Assembly (NCBI RefSeq): GCF_037890695.1
Contig: NZ_CP149571.1
Span: 2,448,001 to 2,512,000 of the forward strand
Length of the DNA stretch: 64,000 nucleotides
Direction of reading: 5' to 3'
DNA from: Aeromonas jandaei
Lineage (GTDB): Bacteria > Pseudomonadota > Gammaproteobacteria > Enterobacterales > Aeromonadaceae
In this document: in pieces, positions 39,384 through 48,270 of the stretch
Layout of the letters: every line of letters starts with the position of its first letter
Numbering within the stretch: the stretch's first letter is position 1
Made by a program: the position numbers and the translations under genes
Notes under the pieces: generated by a model
Database searches by the model: none
Seen by the model: only the letters and a program-made list of their open reading frames with translations
Told to the model about the DNA's origin: nothing

Positions 39384-39882
39384 GGGTGACGTCTCTGTCG
39401 ATGTTGTGTTCGGCCTTGAACCTGATCCCGTGCGACTCCGTGGCACAAGAGACTGCTGCATCCGGCAACAGGCAAGACAGGATGAATGTCTTGGGTCGGG
39501 GGAAAGCCCCATATGGGATGCTATGAATCGAAATTGAGCAAAAAATGTACCAAAAACCAATTGTGTCAGAATACTCAATAGGTTAGAGGCGCTTTTTGCT
39601 CACCGCTTCACTCATAAAATCACACGAAAACAACATATCTATCTAACGTGGCCGGTTCAAGCCCAAATTGTGTTCAATACCTTTTGTTACATATGATGGG
39701 GTTCGCTTGTGACTTGTTTTGTACTCTGACTTTTTCTGTACCTGCGGTGGTGCGATCCCGACAGGGAAAGCAGGCCACAGAGAGAGTAAACAATATGTTT
39801 TTATTGTGAAAACAGTCAGTCCCCTCTGGGTCTTGGCAAACGCTTCTCATATACTCAGTTACCTTCTGAAACTGGTTCTTGT
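39384..39882. other. Intergenic region between the ABC operon and the GGDEF gene
   Basis: 499 bases, AT-rich, holding the divergent promoters. No open frame with a ribosome-binding site, no terminator, and no match to known c-di-GMP riboswitch cores. Confidence 0.5.
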
Positions 39883-41019
39883 ATGGCGCTCTCACTGCTG
39901 CTGAAACTGGACGTTTTTACCCTGATGCTGATGGCGTTGGGTGGCTACAGTCTTGGCTTTATCACCCTCTCCATCATCTGGTCTACCCACAGGGAGATCC
40001 CCGGTATCGGTTACTGGTGGTGGTCTGCACTCTGTGCGCTGGTGGCCCAGACGCTCTTCTCGTTGCAGGCATTTTTCCCCAGCCCATCCGGTATCTGGCT
40101 GGCCAACACCCTGATCACGCTCTGCATCGCGCTGATGCCGCTGGCGCTGCAGCGCTTTTTCGGCCAGCCTCCGAACTGGCGTGTCGGTGTGCTCTTCATG
40201 CTGGTCTATCTGGTGATCCTGAGCTGGTGCATCGTGAAGGGGGGGATGGAGTCCCGGGTGATGCTGGCCTGCCTGAGCTACATGGTGCTGGGGGCGGTGA
40301 TCGTCTATCTGGTCTGGCGTCACGGCTATCCCGACTATTTGCCGGCGGTGATGGTCTTTACCGTGGTCAATATCCTGCTCTACGGCTTCAACCTGATGCG
40401 GCTCTGGTTCCTGTGGCAGGACAACGTACAGATGCTGATGGATAAGAGCGGGGTCAATGTGTTGCCCTTCCTCTCCATGCTGATGGGGAGCTATCTCTCC
40501 ACCTTCGGGGTGTTGCTGCTCTGTACTCAATACCGGGCGCTGGCGCTGCGCCAGCAGGCGAGCCACGATCCTCTCACCGGCCTGCTCAACCGGCGCGGCT
40601 TTATGGAGCAGCTGAAGCAGCAAAAGTTGGGTGACGGCGGCGCGCTGGCCGTACTCGACATCGATGATTTCAAGCAGATCAATGACCAGTATGGCCACGA
40701 GGTGGGTGATCGGGTACTGGCCGAGCTCGGCGCCTATCTGGGTAGCCAGCCCGATCTGATGTGCAGCCGTTTCGGTGGCGAGGAGTTTGTGCTGCTCTTC
40801 TCGCAGCCCGGTGTGCTGGCGCTGCAGCGCTGCGAAGGATTACTGGCGGCGGTCGCGAACCGCAACATGGGCGGCCTCTCCATCACGGTCAGCATGGGGC
40901 TCTCCCACTGGCACGGGGAGTGGCATTTTGATCCTCTGTTCACTCAGGCCGACCATGCGCTCTATTGCGCCAAGCGGCAGGGCAAGAACCGGGTCTGTCA
41001 GGCTGGTCGGGAGGCGTAA
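39883..41019 (+). CDS. Membrane-bound diguanylate cyclase (GGDEF)
   Basis: 378 residues. Six to seven membrane helices in residues 1-210, then a GGDEF domain (about 222-370) with DPLTGLLNRRGF, DIDDFKQINDQYGHEVGD and the active-site GGEEF, so it should make c-di-GMP. At the position of the inhibitory I-site (RxxD, five residues before GGEEF) it reads SQPD; the Arg is missing, so product inhibition is probably lost. The membrane sensor has no family I recognise. No ribosome-binding site is obvious before the ATG. Convergent with uhpC (18-base gap). Confidence 0.9.
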   Translation: MALSLLLKLDVFTLMLMALGGYSLGFITLSIIWSTHREIPGIGYWWWSALCALVAQTLFSLQAFFPSPSGIWLANTLITLCIALMPLALQRFFGQPPNWRVGVLFMLVYLVILSWCIVKGGMESRVMLACLSYMVLGAVIVYLVWRHGYPDYLPAVMVFTVVNILLYGFNLMRLWFLWQDNVQMLMDKSGVNVLPFLSMLMGSYLSTFGVLLLCTQYRALALRQQASHDPLTGLLNRRGFMEQLKQQKLGDGGALAVLDIDDFKQINDQYGHEVGDRVLAELGAYLGSQPDLMCSRFGGEEFVLLFSQPGVLALQRCEGLLAAVANRNMGGLSITVSMGLSHWHGEWHFDPLFTQADHALYCAKRQGKNRVCQAGREA

Positions 41020-41037
41020 CTCCCGCCCAGTCCGGTA

Positions 41038-42372
41038 TCACATAGTGTCGGCAGGTTGGGGGCGCGGTGCCTGCGCCTTGAGGAAGGGGAGCAGCAGCAG
41101 GGCCGAGACGCCCGCCGCCACCGAGATCACCACGAAGAAGCCGTTCCAGTGCCAGATCTCCATCACCTTGGCCAGCGGATAGCCTGACAGCGCCGCCCCC
41201 ATATAGGCAAACAGGCCGACAAAGCCGGTGGCCGCTCCCGCCGAGTTTTTGTGGGAGCACTCCGCTGCCGCCATGCCGATCAGCATCTGGGGGCCGAACA
41301 CGAAAAAGCCGATGGTGAAGAAGCAGGCCGCCTGCATCACATAGCTAAAGAAGGGCATCAGCCAGAGCGATCCCACCGCCAGCAGGATCCCTACCGCAAA
41401 GATGAGGTTCATCGGGCCACGGTTGCCGTTGAACAGCTTGTCCGATCCCCAGCCCGCCACCAGGGCGCCGATAAAGCCCCCCACCTCGAACATGGAGATG
41501 GCCGAGTTGGCGCTCATCAGATTGAAGCCGCGCTGCTCGGTCATGTAGAGGTTGCCCCAGTCATTGATGGCGGTGCGCACCACATAGACCAGCACGTAAC
41601 AGCAGGCCAGCAGCCAGATATAGGGGTTGCCGAGCACATATTTGCGCAGGATCTGGCGATGGGAGAGCCCGGCATCCTGAGTCTGTTGGGCCAGCTCCAT
41701 CGCATCCTTGCGCCACTCGCCCACGGTTGGCAGTCCCATGGCGGCCGGGGTATCCCGCAGCCGCCAGCAGAGCAGCAGACCGGCCGCAATGGCGATAAGG
41801 CCGGGCACTATCATGCCGTAGCGCCAGCCATGTTGCAGGGCCAGGGTGCTGACGATAAGGGGGATGAGCGCCCCGCCGGCGTTGTGGGCTGTGTTCCAGG
41901 CCGACCACCAGACCCCCCGCTCACTGCGCGAATACCAGCTGGTGAGCAACTTGGAGCAGGGTGGCCAACCCCAGCCCTGAAAGAAGGCGTTGGCCACCCA
42001 GAGGGCGGCAAACATCCAGAGTGCGGACGAGAGGCCAAACAGGATATTGATGACGCCGGTGGCCATCAGCCCGATCCCCATGAAGTAGCGCGGATTGGCG
42101 CGGTCGCTGATGATGCCGGAGAAGAACTTGGAGCAGCCGTAGGTGATGTAGAACAGGGTCCAGAGCATGCCGATGTCTGACTTGTCCAGCATGCCGCTCG
42201 CCAGCATGTCCGGCATGGCGAAGTTGAAACTCTTGCGGGTGAAGTAGAAGACCGCATAGCCCAGATACATGGTGAGCAGCAGATGCAGCCGCCAGTGGCG
42301 ATAGGTGGCGTCGATCTCGGCCTGCTCGCGGATCGGCGGTTGCGCCGGTGCGCTTCTCATAAAACTCAGCAT
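41038..42372 (-). CDS. uhpC: Hexose-phosphate receptor UhpC (MFS)
   Basis: 444 residues, 12 helices, organophosphate:phosphate antiporter branch of the major facilitator superfamily (YFTRKSFNFAMPDM, the conserved N-terminal motif). Next to uhpA and uhpB it is the membrane receptor that senses external glucose-6-phosphate and signals to UhpB, rather than the transporter UhpT. GGAGGAG lies just before the ATG at 42372. No uhpT follows: the next gene is the convergent GGDEF gene. Assignment as UhpC rather than UhpT rests on gene order. Confidence 0.88.
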   Translation of the reverse strand: MLSFMRSAPAQPPIREQAEIDATYRHWRLHLLLTMYLGYAVFYFTRKSFNFAMPDMLASGMLDKSDIGMLWTLFYITYGCSKFFSGIISDRANPRYFMGIGLMATGVINILFGLSSALWMFAALWVANAFFQGWGWPPCSKLLTSWYSRSERGVWWSAWNTAHNAGGALIPLIVSTLALQHGWRYGMIVPGLIAIAAGLLLCWRLRDTPAAMGLPTVGEWRKDAMELAQQTQDAGLSHRQILRKYVLGNPYIWLLACCYVLVYVVRTAINDWGNLYMTEQRGFNLMSANSAISMFEVGGFIGALVAGWGSDKLFNGNRGPMNLIFAVGILLAVGSLWLMPFFSYVMQAACFFTIGFFVFGPQMLIGMAAAECSHKNSAGAATGFVGLFAYMGAALSGYPLAKVMEIWHWNGFFVVISVAAGVSALLLLPFLKAQAPRPQPADTM

Positions 42373-42399
42373 GGGGCTCCTCCCTGATGAAGGGCGAGG

Positions 42400-43920
42400 T
42401 TACTCATGGCTCTCCTCCCGCTTGCGGCAGGGGAGGTTGACCGTCAACTGGGTGCCGTGGACGCAGGAGAGCTGCAAGGTGCCTCCCAGCGCCTGCACCC
42501 GCTCGCGAATACCGAGCAGACCATAGCCCTGCGCCGCGCGGCTTTGCGGCAGGCCGCGACCATCATCCTCCAGCACCAGTTGCAGCTGTTCTTCAGCGTG
42601 CCGCGCCCGGATTGTCACCGAGTGGGCGTTGGCATGTTTGACCACGTTGTTGAGCCCCTCCTGACAGACCCGAAACAGGGTGACCCGCTGGGCATCGGAG
42701 AGATCGCTGTCCGCCAATTGCCACTCGAGCCGGGTGACGATGCCGTGGCGCTCCAGCTCCAGCTCTCTGAGCAGTGCCCGCACCGCCTGCTCCAGGGTCA
42801 TGTCGTCGAGCTGGCGCGGGCGCAGGCGACCGAGCAGACCGCGCACCGCGTCGTAGATGCCAAGGGAGAGGGTATCGATCAGGGCGCTGCTCTGGCCCAC
42901 CCCCGCATTGTCGGGGGCGAGGCGGCGAACAATACCGGCTTGGGTACGAATGGCGGTGATGGTCTGGCCGATGTCGTCGTGCAGCTCGCGCGCCACCTCT
43001 TTGCGGATGCTCTCCTCGGTCTCCAGCAGCCGCTCGGTGAGTTGGCGATTGTGGGCAAGCTGGCGGGTCAGCGCCTGATTGAGCTCGCGCTGGCGCTGGA
43101 TCCCGGCGCCCAGCAGCAGGCCGGTGAGACTCTGGGCCAGCAGGGAGAGCAGCAGATCGAGGGGGTGGTCGTGCCAGGCCTGACTCGCCAGCAGGGCGAT
43201 GGTGTTCATCAGGGTGGCGAGTAGCGCCCCCTGCCAGCCATAGCGCCACGCCATGGCGATGATGGGGATGGCCAGACAAAACGGCGTGAAGCGCACCAGC
43301 GAGTTGGGCAGCCCCAGCTGCAGCCAGAGGCTCAGCACGAATAACAGCAGATACCAGACCAGATGGCGAAAGCGCCAGTCTACCGGCTGATCCACCAGTG
43401 CAGGGCCGAGCGGCACCCAGGTGGCGCGGGTTAGGTAGTGCCAGATCAGCATGCAGGTGGAGGTGAGGGTGAGCCCGCCGGTGAGGGTGAGCAGCAGGGC
43501 CGAGAGGCCATCTTCTCCCGCCAGATGCCAGAGCAGGGATTGCAGCAGGGCTGCCACCGAGACGGTGGCGAGCAGCAACAGTAGTTGCTGCCAGTCGTTG
43601 CGCACTGGCTGGCGGCGGGCAATCAGCAGCGGCAGCAGGGTGAGCAGACTGCCGATCAGCAACCACTGCCAGTGGGGCAGCCCGACCTCCAGATTGATCC
43701 AGTAGAGCAGCCCCCCTTCGCAGAGCAGTAGCGGCAGCCAGTAGCGGCCGGGACTTTGCAGCAGCAGGCCGAGGCGCAGGCCGAAGGGGAACAGCAGTAC
43801 CGCCAGTGCCGGGCCACCCGCCAGATGCAGGCTGATGCTCCACAGGCAAAACCAGCCGGCGGCAAAGATGAAGCAGGCCGCCAGCGTGATGGCGACATAG
43901 CTGGCAAGACGGTGGATCAC
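42400..43920 (-). CDS. uhpB: Sensor histidine kinase UhpB
   Basis: 506 residues. The N-terminal half is a MASE1-type membrane sensor with eight or so helices (1-280). A NarX/UhpB-type HisKA_3 domain follows, with phosphorylated His in [13 protein letters not shown] (about residue 315), and an HATPase with [12 protein letters not shown] and EDDGRGLP. The GTG start at 43920 overlaps the uhpA stop (GTGA), so the two are coupled. It phosphorylates UhpA when UhpC reports glucose-6-phosphate. Confidence 0.93.
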   Translation of the reverse strand: MIHRLASYVAITLAACFIFAAGWFCLWSISLHLAGGPALAVLLFPFGLRLGLLLQSPGRYWLPLLLCEGGLLYWINLEVGLPHWQWLLIGSLLTLLPLLIARRQPVRNDWQQLLLLLATVSVAALLQSLLWHLAGEDGLSALLLTLTGGLTLTSTCMLIWHYLTRATWVPLGPALVDQPVDWRFRHLVWYLLLFVLSLWLQLGLPNSLVRFTPFCLAIPIIAMAWRYGWQGALLATLMNTIALLASQAWHDHPLDLLLSLLAQSLTGLLLGAGIQRQRELNQALTRQLAHNRQLTERLLETEESIRKEVARELHDDIGQTITAIRTQAGIVRRLAPDNAGVGQSSALIDTLSLGIYDAVRGLLGRLRPRQLDDMTLEQAVRALLRELELERHGIVTRLEWQLADSDLSDAQRVTLFRVCQEGLNNVVKHANAHSVTIRARHAEEQLQLVLEDDGRGLPQSRAAQGYGLLGIRERVQALGGTLQLSCVHGTQLTVNLPCRKREESHE

Positions 43921-44507
43921 CAGCTATCCAGCATGCGGTGGGCCAGCTCGACGTTGTTGCTGACCTTGAGCTTGTCCATCAGGTTGGCGCGGTGGACATG
44001 CACCGTCTTGGGGGAGAGGCCAAGCTGCTCGGCGATGCTCTTCACCTCCAGCCCCTGCGCCAGTAGCTGGGCAATCTCCCGCTCCCGATTGGTGAGGGGA
44101 TCCCGGCTGCTGCTGGCGAGCTTCTGGGCGATGTCGGGGGTGAGGTAGCAGCCGCCGAGCGCGGCGGTGCGCACCGCGGCGATCAGCTCGTCCGGGCTGC
44201 AGCGCTTGGAGAGAAATCCCTTGGCACCGGTCTGCAACGCCTGCTCGATGAGGGCGGGGCTGTCGTGTACCGAGAGCATTACCACCGCCAGACCGGAGGG
44301 GAGCTGCTTGAGCAGATCCAGCCCCGACTGGTCGGGCATCGAGATGTCGCAGACGCAGACCCGGGCGCCACTGCCGGGCAGGCCGGCCAGCGCCTCGCTG
44401 GCGGAGCCAAATTCGGCGACCACCTGCAGGTCGGGCTCCAGATTGAGCAGTTGGGCAAAACCGGAACGGACGATCTGGTGATCGTCGATAAGGGCAATGT
44501 TTATCAT
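43917..44507 (-). CDS. uhpA: Response regulator UhpA (NarL/LuxR type)
   Basis: 196 residues. Receiver domain with acidic pair D8-D9, phosphoacceptor Asp54 (CVCDISMPD), Lys in GFLSKRC; LuxR-type helix-turn-helix at about 136-190 ([33 protein letters not shown]). First gene of uhpABC. In enteric bacteria UhpA activates uhpT, encoding the glucose-6-phosphate transporter; the target here must be elsewhere in the genome. Confidence 0.94.
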   Translation of the reverse strand: MINIALIDDHQIVRSGFAQLLNLEPDLQVVAEFGSASEALAGLPGSGARVCVCDISMPDQSGLDLLKQLPSGLAVVMLSVHDSPALIEQALQTGAKGFLSKRCSPDELIAAVRTAALGGCYLTPDIAQKLASSSRDPLTNREREIAQLLAQGLEVKSIAEQLGLSPKTVHVHRANLMDKLKVSNNVELAHRMLDSW

Positions 44508-44649
44508 GATGTCAGCCTGAAATTCGGTGCGTCATGACCATGACGCGGCCAACAAGATACCTGCCCCCCGAGTCAGGCTCAAGGGGCGGGGGGGAATAGG
44601 GGGAAAATCGACCCGATAAGCAGGGGAAGCTTGATCGGGATCAGGCTGT

Positions 44650-44680
44650 GCGGGCTGGCCTTCCGGGTTGGCCTGCCCGC
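44650..44680 (-). terminator. Hairpin after rnk
   Basis: GCGGGCTGGCC and GGCCTGCCCGC form an 11-bp stem with one mismatch, 9 bases past the rnk stop. There is no T run on the minus strand; a weak or Rho-assisted terminator. Confidence 0.4.
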
Positions 44681-44688
44681 AACCGTGA

Positions 44689-45084
44689 TCAGCGGTGCAG
44701 CTCGCCGGCACGCTCCGGCTGATAGACCACTTCAAGGATCTCCACCTCGATGGTGCGACCGGCCGGGCCCGGCCAGGCGATGCTGTCCCCCACTTTCAGA
44801 CCGAGCAGGGCACTGCCCACCGGTGCCAGTACCGAGATGTTGGTCTCGTCACCCTTGGCATCGCGCGGGTAGACCAAGGTGAGGCAGAACTCGTTGCCGC
44901 TGCTCTGCATCTTGAAGCGTACCTTGCTGTTCATGGTGACGACATCGGGCGGCATATCGGCCGGCTCGCGGATTTCGGCGCGATCCAGCTCCTCTTGCAG
45001 GGCAAGGTGCTGGGGATGGTTGCCGAGCAGTTGTTCAATCCGATCCAGATCAAGGCTGGAGATAACGAGATGCGGTTGTTTCAT
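44689..45084 (-). CDS. rnk: Regulator of nucleoside diphosphate kinase Rnk
   Basis: 131 residues (E. coli Rnk 136). An N-terminal short coiled coil (LDLDRIEQLL...LALQEELDRAE) and a GreA/GreB-like C-terminal FKBP domain (residues about 50-130, with LVYPRDAKGDETNISVLAPVGSALLG kept in type). Rnk binds RNA polymerase but lacks the catalytic finger of Gre factors; it affects nucleoside diphosphate kinase levels. Monocistronic. Confidence 0.9.
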   Translation of the reverse strand: MKQPHLVISSLDLDRIEQLLGNHPQHLALQEELDRAEIREPADMPPDVVTMNSKVRFKMQSSGNEFCLTLVYPRDAKGDETNISVLAPVGSALLGLKVGDSIAWPGPAGRTIEVEILEVVYQPERAGELHR

Positions 45085-45310
45085 AAGATAATCCTTATCA
45101 ATAGCTTACAGGGCCAGGCCCACTCACGCAGGCTGGCCATCACAAGGGTGTCGAGAGATCGAGAAAGTGCCATGCCCCCAAGCGACTCGCGGCCGAAGGA
45201 GCGAGGCGGGGGCTCAGCAGGGTGTGAGCTTGTGAGAGGAAATAGTGAATCTTTTCATGGGGCTACCATAACCATTCTGAACGGCTTTGGCAATTATCCT
45301 GACAAGGTTG

Positions 45311-46042
45311 TCAGGGTGCCTGGTAATCGTACTGCTTGATGATGCGGGCCAGGCTGCCGTCATCGCGCATGGCGGCGATGGTGTCGCGCCAGCGTGTTGC
45401 CTCTTTGGCTGGAAAATGGAGACTGGCCGCCAGGTAGAGCGCAGCCTGTTTCAGCGTTTCACCGCGAACCAGATCCGCCAGCGGCAAGCCTGCCTGCAAC
45501 TGGTTGTAGCGGGCGCAGTTCCAGGCCACCGCCCAGCCCTGAATGCGGCCCCGCGCCAGCTTGCTGGCGTTGTTGACCTCTTCGGCCACCTCTTCCTGTT
45601 TGATCCGTTTGAACGGGAGCAGCAGGCTCTGGCCATAGGAGCTGCGCATCACGCCGATGGTGAGGCCGGGCAGATCGCCGGTTGTCAGCGGTTGGGGATG
45701 GTGCTGGCGATGAGTCACCAGCACGAAGGCCTCGTCCAGCAAGGGGGCGATCCAGAGAAACAGTGGCTCGCGCTGGGGGCTTCTCACCGGCGGCACCAGC
45801 AGCACATCCTGCCGGTGCTGGGTCTGGCTGAGGGCGCGAGCCAGCGGCATCAGCTCGATGGTCAGCGGCTCCTTGAGGCGACGGGCCGCCTCCTCCAGCA
45901 CCTCTATGGCCATGCCGCTCGGGGCGCCCTGGTGAGAGCGGATCACGTAAGGGGGAATTTCAGCCGCGACCACCACCATGGCCCGGGCGTGAAAGGCTGG
46001 CAGGAGCGAGGTGCAGAGCAGCAGGAGCAAGGGGAGACGCAT
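45311..46042 (-). CDS. Periplasmic solute-binding protein, orphan SBP_bac_3 type
   Basis: 243 residues from MRLPLLLLLCTSLLPAFHARA, a clear signal peptide; an upstream in-frame start would put 25 residues before it. The body has the binding-protein pattern (VVAAEIPPYVIRSHQGAPSG, AIEVLEEAARRL), but it is short and has no transporter partner. Same general type as the protein at 35872-36663. Possibly a sensor subunit or just uncharacterised. Confidence 0.75.
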   Translation of the reverse strand: MRLPLLLLLCTSLLPAFHARAMVVVAAEIPPYVIRSHQGAPSGMAIEVLEEAARRLKEPLTIELMPLARALSQTQHRQDVLLVPPVRSPQREPLFLWIAPLLDEAFVLVTHRQHHPQPLTTGDLPGLTIGVMRSSYGQSLLLPFKRIKQEEVAEEVNNASKLARGRIQGWAVAWNCARYNQLQAGLPLADLVRGETLKQAALYLAASLHFPAKEATRWRDTIAAMRDDGSLARIIKQYDYQAP

Positions 46043-46118
46043 GGCAGACCAGATCCGGGATGAGTACACAGAGTGTAACATCCCGCAGAGACAAGTCAGC
46101 CCGCTATGGAGCCTCATA

Positions 46119-46802
46119 TCAATCGAAAAAGTCCCGCAGATCGAGCGTCTGATACCCCTCCAGCTGCTGCCAGGGCAAATTCTTGGGCAGCGTTTTTAGG
46201 GCAACCTCCATCCGGTAGCTGCGATAGCCATCGAGGCTCGCCGACTCCACCACCAGCGGCAGCTGCCAGCGACTCGACCAGAGGATGCGGGTACGCTGGT
46301 TGCCCTCGCGTCTTTCATACCAGCGCGCCTGTTCGGGGGCGCTTTCATCGAGGGGGGTCATCTCCTGCAACAGGGCCGGGTTGATGAGGTGGCGGATCCG
46401 CGGCCAGTCGGGTTTGAAAGCCACCTGACCGTACTCCTCCTCCGGTACCTCCACCAGCTGGTTGTGCCAGCTGTCGGCGTAGCGCAGTTGCAGCATCCCC
46501 TGCTGGTCGCGGGTTACCCAGCGCGCCGCCATCTGGTGGGTAAAGTGCTTGTGGCCCGGGGTGGCATCGTGAGCGGCGTGGTAAGCGCGGGCAAGGGGCA
46601 GCGGGATGAGCCGCTGGCTCCACACCTGATCGCCAACCCGCAGCCACTTCTCCTGCCACTGGCTCTCCTTGCTGATGCCGTCGCTGCTGGTCACCCTGTC
46701 CTGATAGTGGATGCGGGCGGCCAGATCGGGTGCTTCATCGGCAAGGAGGGGAAAAGAGAGGCTGCTGGCGAGCAGCCACAGCGGAAGTAAATATCGCATC
46801 AT
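46119..46802 (-). CDS. Secreted protein of unknown function
   Basis: 227 residues with signal peptide MMRYLLPLWLLASSLSFPLLA, cleaved before DEAPDLA. The body is rich in Trp, Arg and Tyr (WQEKWLRVGDQVWSQRL, SYRMEVALKTLP) and looks like a beta-rich periplasmic domain. I recognise no family. It begins 51 bases after the second alkaline phosphatase on the same strand and may belong to the same Pho-controlled transcript (inference). Confidence 0.65.
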   Translation of the reverse strand: MMRYLLPLWLLASSLSFPLLADEAPDLAARIHYQDRVTSSDGISKESQWQEKWLRVGDQVWSQRLIPLPLARAYHAAHDATPGHKHFTHQMAARWVTRDQQGMLQLRYADSWHNQLVEVPEEEYGQVAFKPDWPRIRHLINPALLQEMTPLDESAPEQARWYERREGNQRTRILWSSRWQLPLVVESASLDGYRSYRMEVALKTLPKNLPWQQLEGYQTLDLRDFFD

Positions 46803-46852
46803 GAGTGATCGCTCGAACGAGCAGGGCCCGGCGCGATGCCAGGCCCTGTCGT

Positions 46853-48259
46853 CTACAGGCCGAGCGCCTCCTTCAGCTTGCCGAACACCCGGGTGTTGTC
46901 CAGCGTCCCCTTGAAGCGGCTGCTGCCGGCGCCGTCAGCAAAAAGCATTACATCGCCGCCGCCGTGGGTTTCGGAGCCGAGCTTGACCCCGGTCTCTTGC
47001 AGGTAGTCGTCCGCCATCACCTGATCGCTGGTGAGGGTGGGGCGCACGTCGGGACGGTTGGGGCCGTTGCCGAACACCAGGGTGGTGAACGGCTTGCCAT
47101 CCACGTCGTTCTGGGTCGAGCCGTCGCCATTTTTCACCAGATCCAGCACCTTGTTGCCCTTGGCGGAGTAACCGTTGATGGTCATGGTGTGGTCATGGTC
47201 GGCGGTGACCACGATCAGGGTATCTTTCAAATCCACTTTGCCGAGGGCCGTCTTGACCGCGTCGTCCAGCGCCACCGCGTCGGTGAGCGAGCGCTTGGCA
47301 TTGGTGCCGTGCAGGGCGTGATCGATACGGCCCCCTTCCACCATCAGAAAGTAACCCTGACTGTTCTGGCTCAGCAGATCGATCGCCTTGGCGGTCATCT
47401 CGGAGAGCGACGGCTGGGTATTGGCCGCCCCCTTGGCGACGCGGTCCAGCTCGTAGTCGAGGTGGGATTTGGCGCTGAACAGGCCGATGAGCTTGCCGCT
47501 ATCGACCTTGGCAAGGTCAGTGCGAGTGGTGACGTAGCGATAGCCCTGCGCGGTCAGCTCGGCGGTAAGATCCCGCCCGTCGGCGCGGCCCCCCTTGTTG
47601 CTGGTGCTGTTGTAGGGCGTCCAGTGGTTGGCGCCGCCCCCCATCAGCACGTCGACCCCGCTCCCCAGAGCCTGGTTGAAGCCGGCGCCGCCCGGTACCG
47701 CCTGTGCGGCGATGGCGTAGGCGGCATCCCGATGGCAGATGTGGGAGTAGGTGGCAGCCGGGGTGGCATGGGTCAGCTCGGTGGTGGTGACGGCCCCCAC
47801 CGACTTGCCCGCTGCCTTGGCCAGCTCGAGAATGGTGGGCACCGGCTTGCCGTTGTCGCTGGCGCAGTTGTTGATGCCCTTGTTGCCGTTGGCGTCCTTG
47901 CCGGGGGCGACGGCCTTGGTGTCGCTGCTCATGGCGATCACCTCGTTGTTCATCTTGACCCCGGTTGTATACGCCGCCATGGAGGGGGCCGAGTCGGTGG
48001 TCTGGGCATCGTTGGAGAAGGTCTTGATGCGGGCGCTGCGGGCCAGCTTCATCATCTCCAGATTGCCCTCTTCCCCCACCTTGTAGAGACGGGTAGCGGT
48101 GAGCACGGTGGGGCCCATGCCGTCGCCGATAAAGAGGATGACGTTTTTGGCATCGGCGGCCTGTGCCTGGGTCGCGCCACAGAGGGCGGCCAGCAGGGCC
48201 GTGCTGACCAAGGTTTTATGCAGATTCAGCTTCATGGATTGGTTGATGGCTCTTTTCAT
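46853..48259 (-). CDS. Alkaline phosphatase (PhoA family), secreted
   Basis: 468 residues; signal sequence ends TQAQA, followed by ADAKNVILFIGDGMG. Catalytic features of the family: metal ligand Asp in GDGMG, nucleophile Ser in TDSAPS, EGGRIDHALH, TADHDHT and ETHGGGDV for zinc and magnesium. It hydrolyses phosphate monoesters in the periplasm. GGAG lies 8 bases before the ATG at 48259. It follows its paralogue by 11 bases, so the two are cotranscribed. It does not carry a lipobox, unlike the upstream copy. Confidence 0.93.
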   Translation of the reverse strand: MKRAINQSMKLNLHKTLVSTALLAALCGATQAQAADAKNVILFIGDGMGPTVLTATRLYKVGEEGNLEMMKLARSARIKTFSNDAQTTDSAPSMAAYTTGVKMNNEVIAMSSDTKAVAPGKDANGNKGINNCASDNGKPVPTILELAKAAGKSVGAVTTTELTHATPAATYSHICHRDAAYAIAAQAVPGGAGFNQALGSGVDVLMGGGANHWTPYNSTSNKGGRADGRDLTAELTAQGYRYVTTRTDLAKVDSGKLIGLFSAKSHLDYELDRVAKGAANTQPSLSEMTAKAIDLLSQNSQGYFLMVEGGRIDHALHGTNAKRSLTDAVALDDAVKTALGKVDLKDTLIVVTADHDHTMTINGYSAKGNKVLDLVKNGDGSTQNDVDGKPFTTLVFGNGPNRPDVRPTLTSDQVMADDYLQETGVKLGSETHGGGDVMLFADGAGSSRFKGTLDNTRVFGKLKEALGL

Positions 48260-48270
48260 GGGAATGCTCC

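Noticed and set aside
39384..39882. c-di-GMP riboswitch before the GGDEF gene
   Set aside because: None of the conserved GEMM-I core blocks is present.
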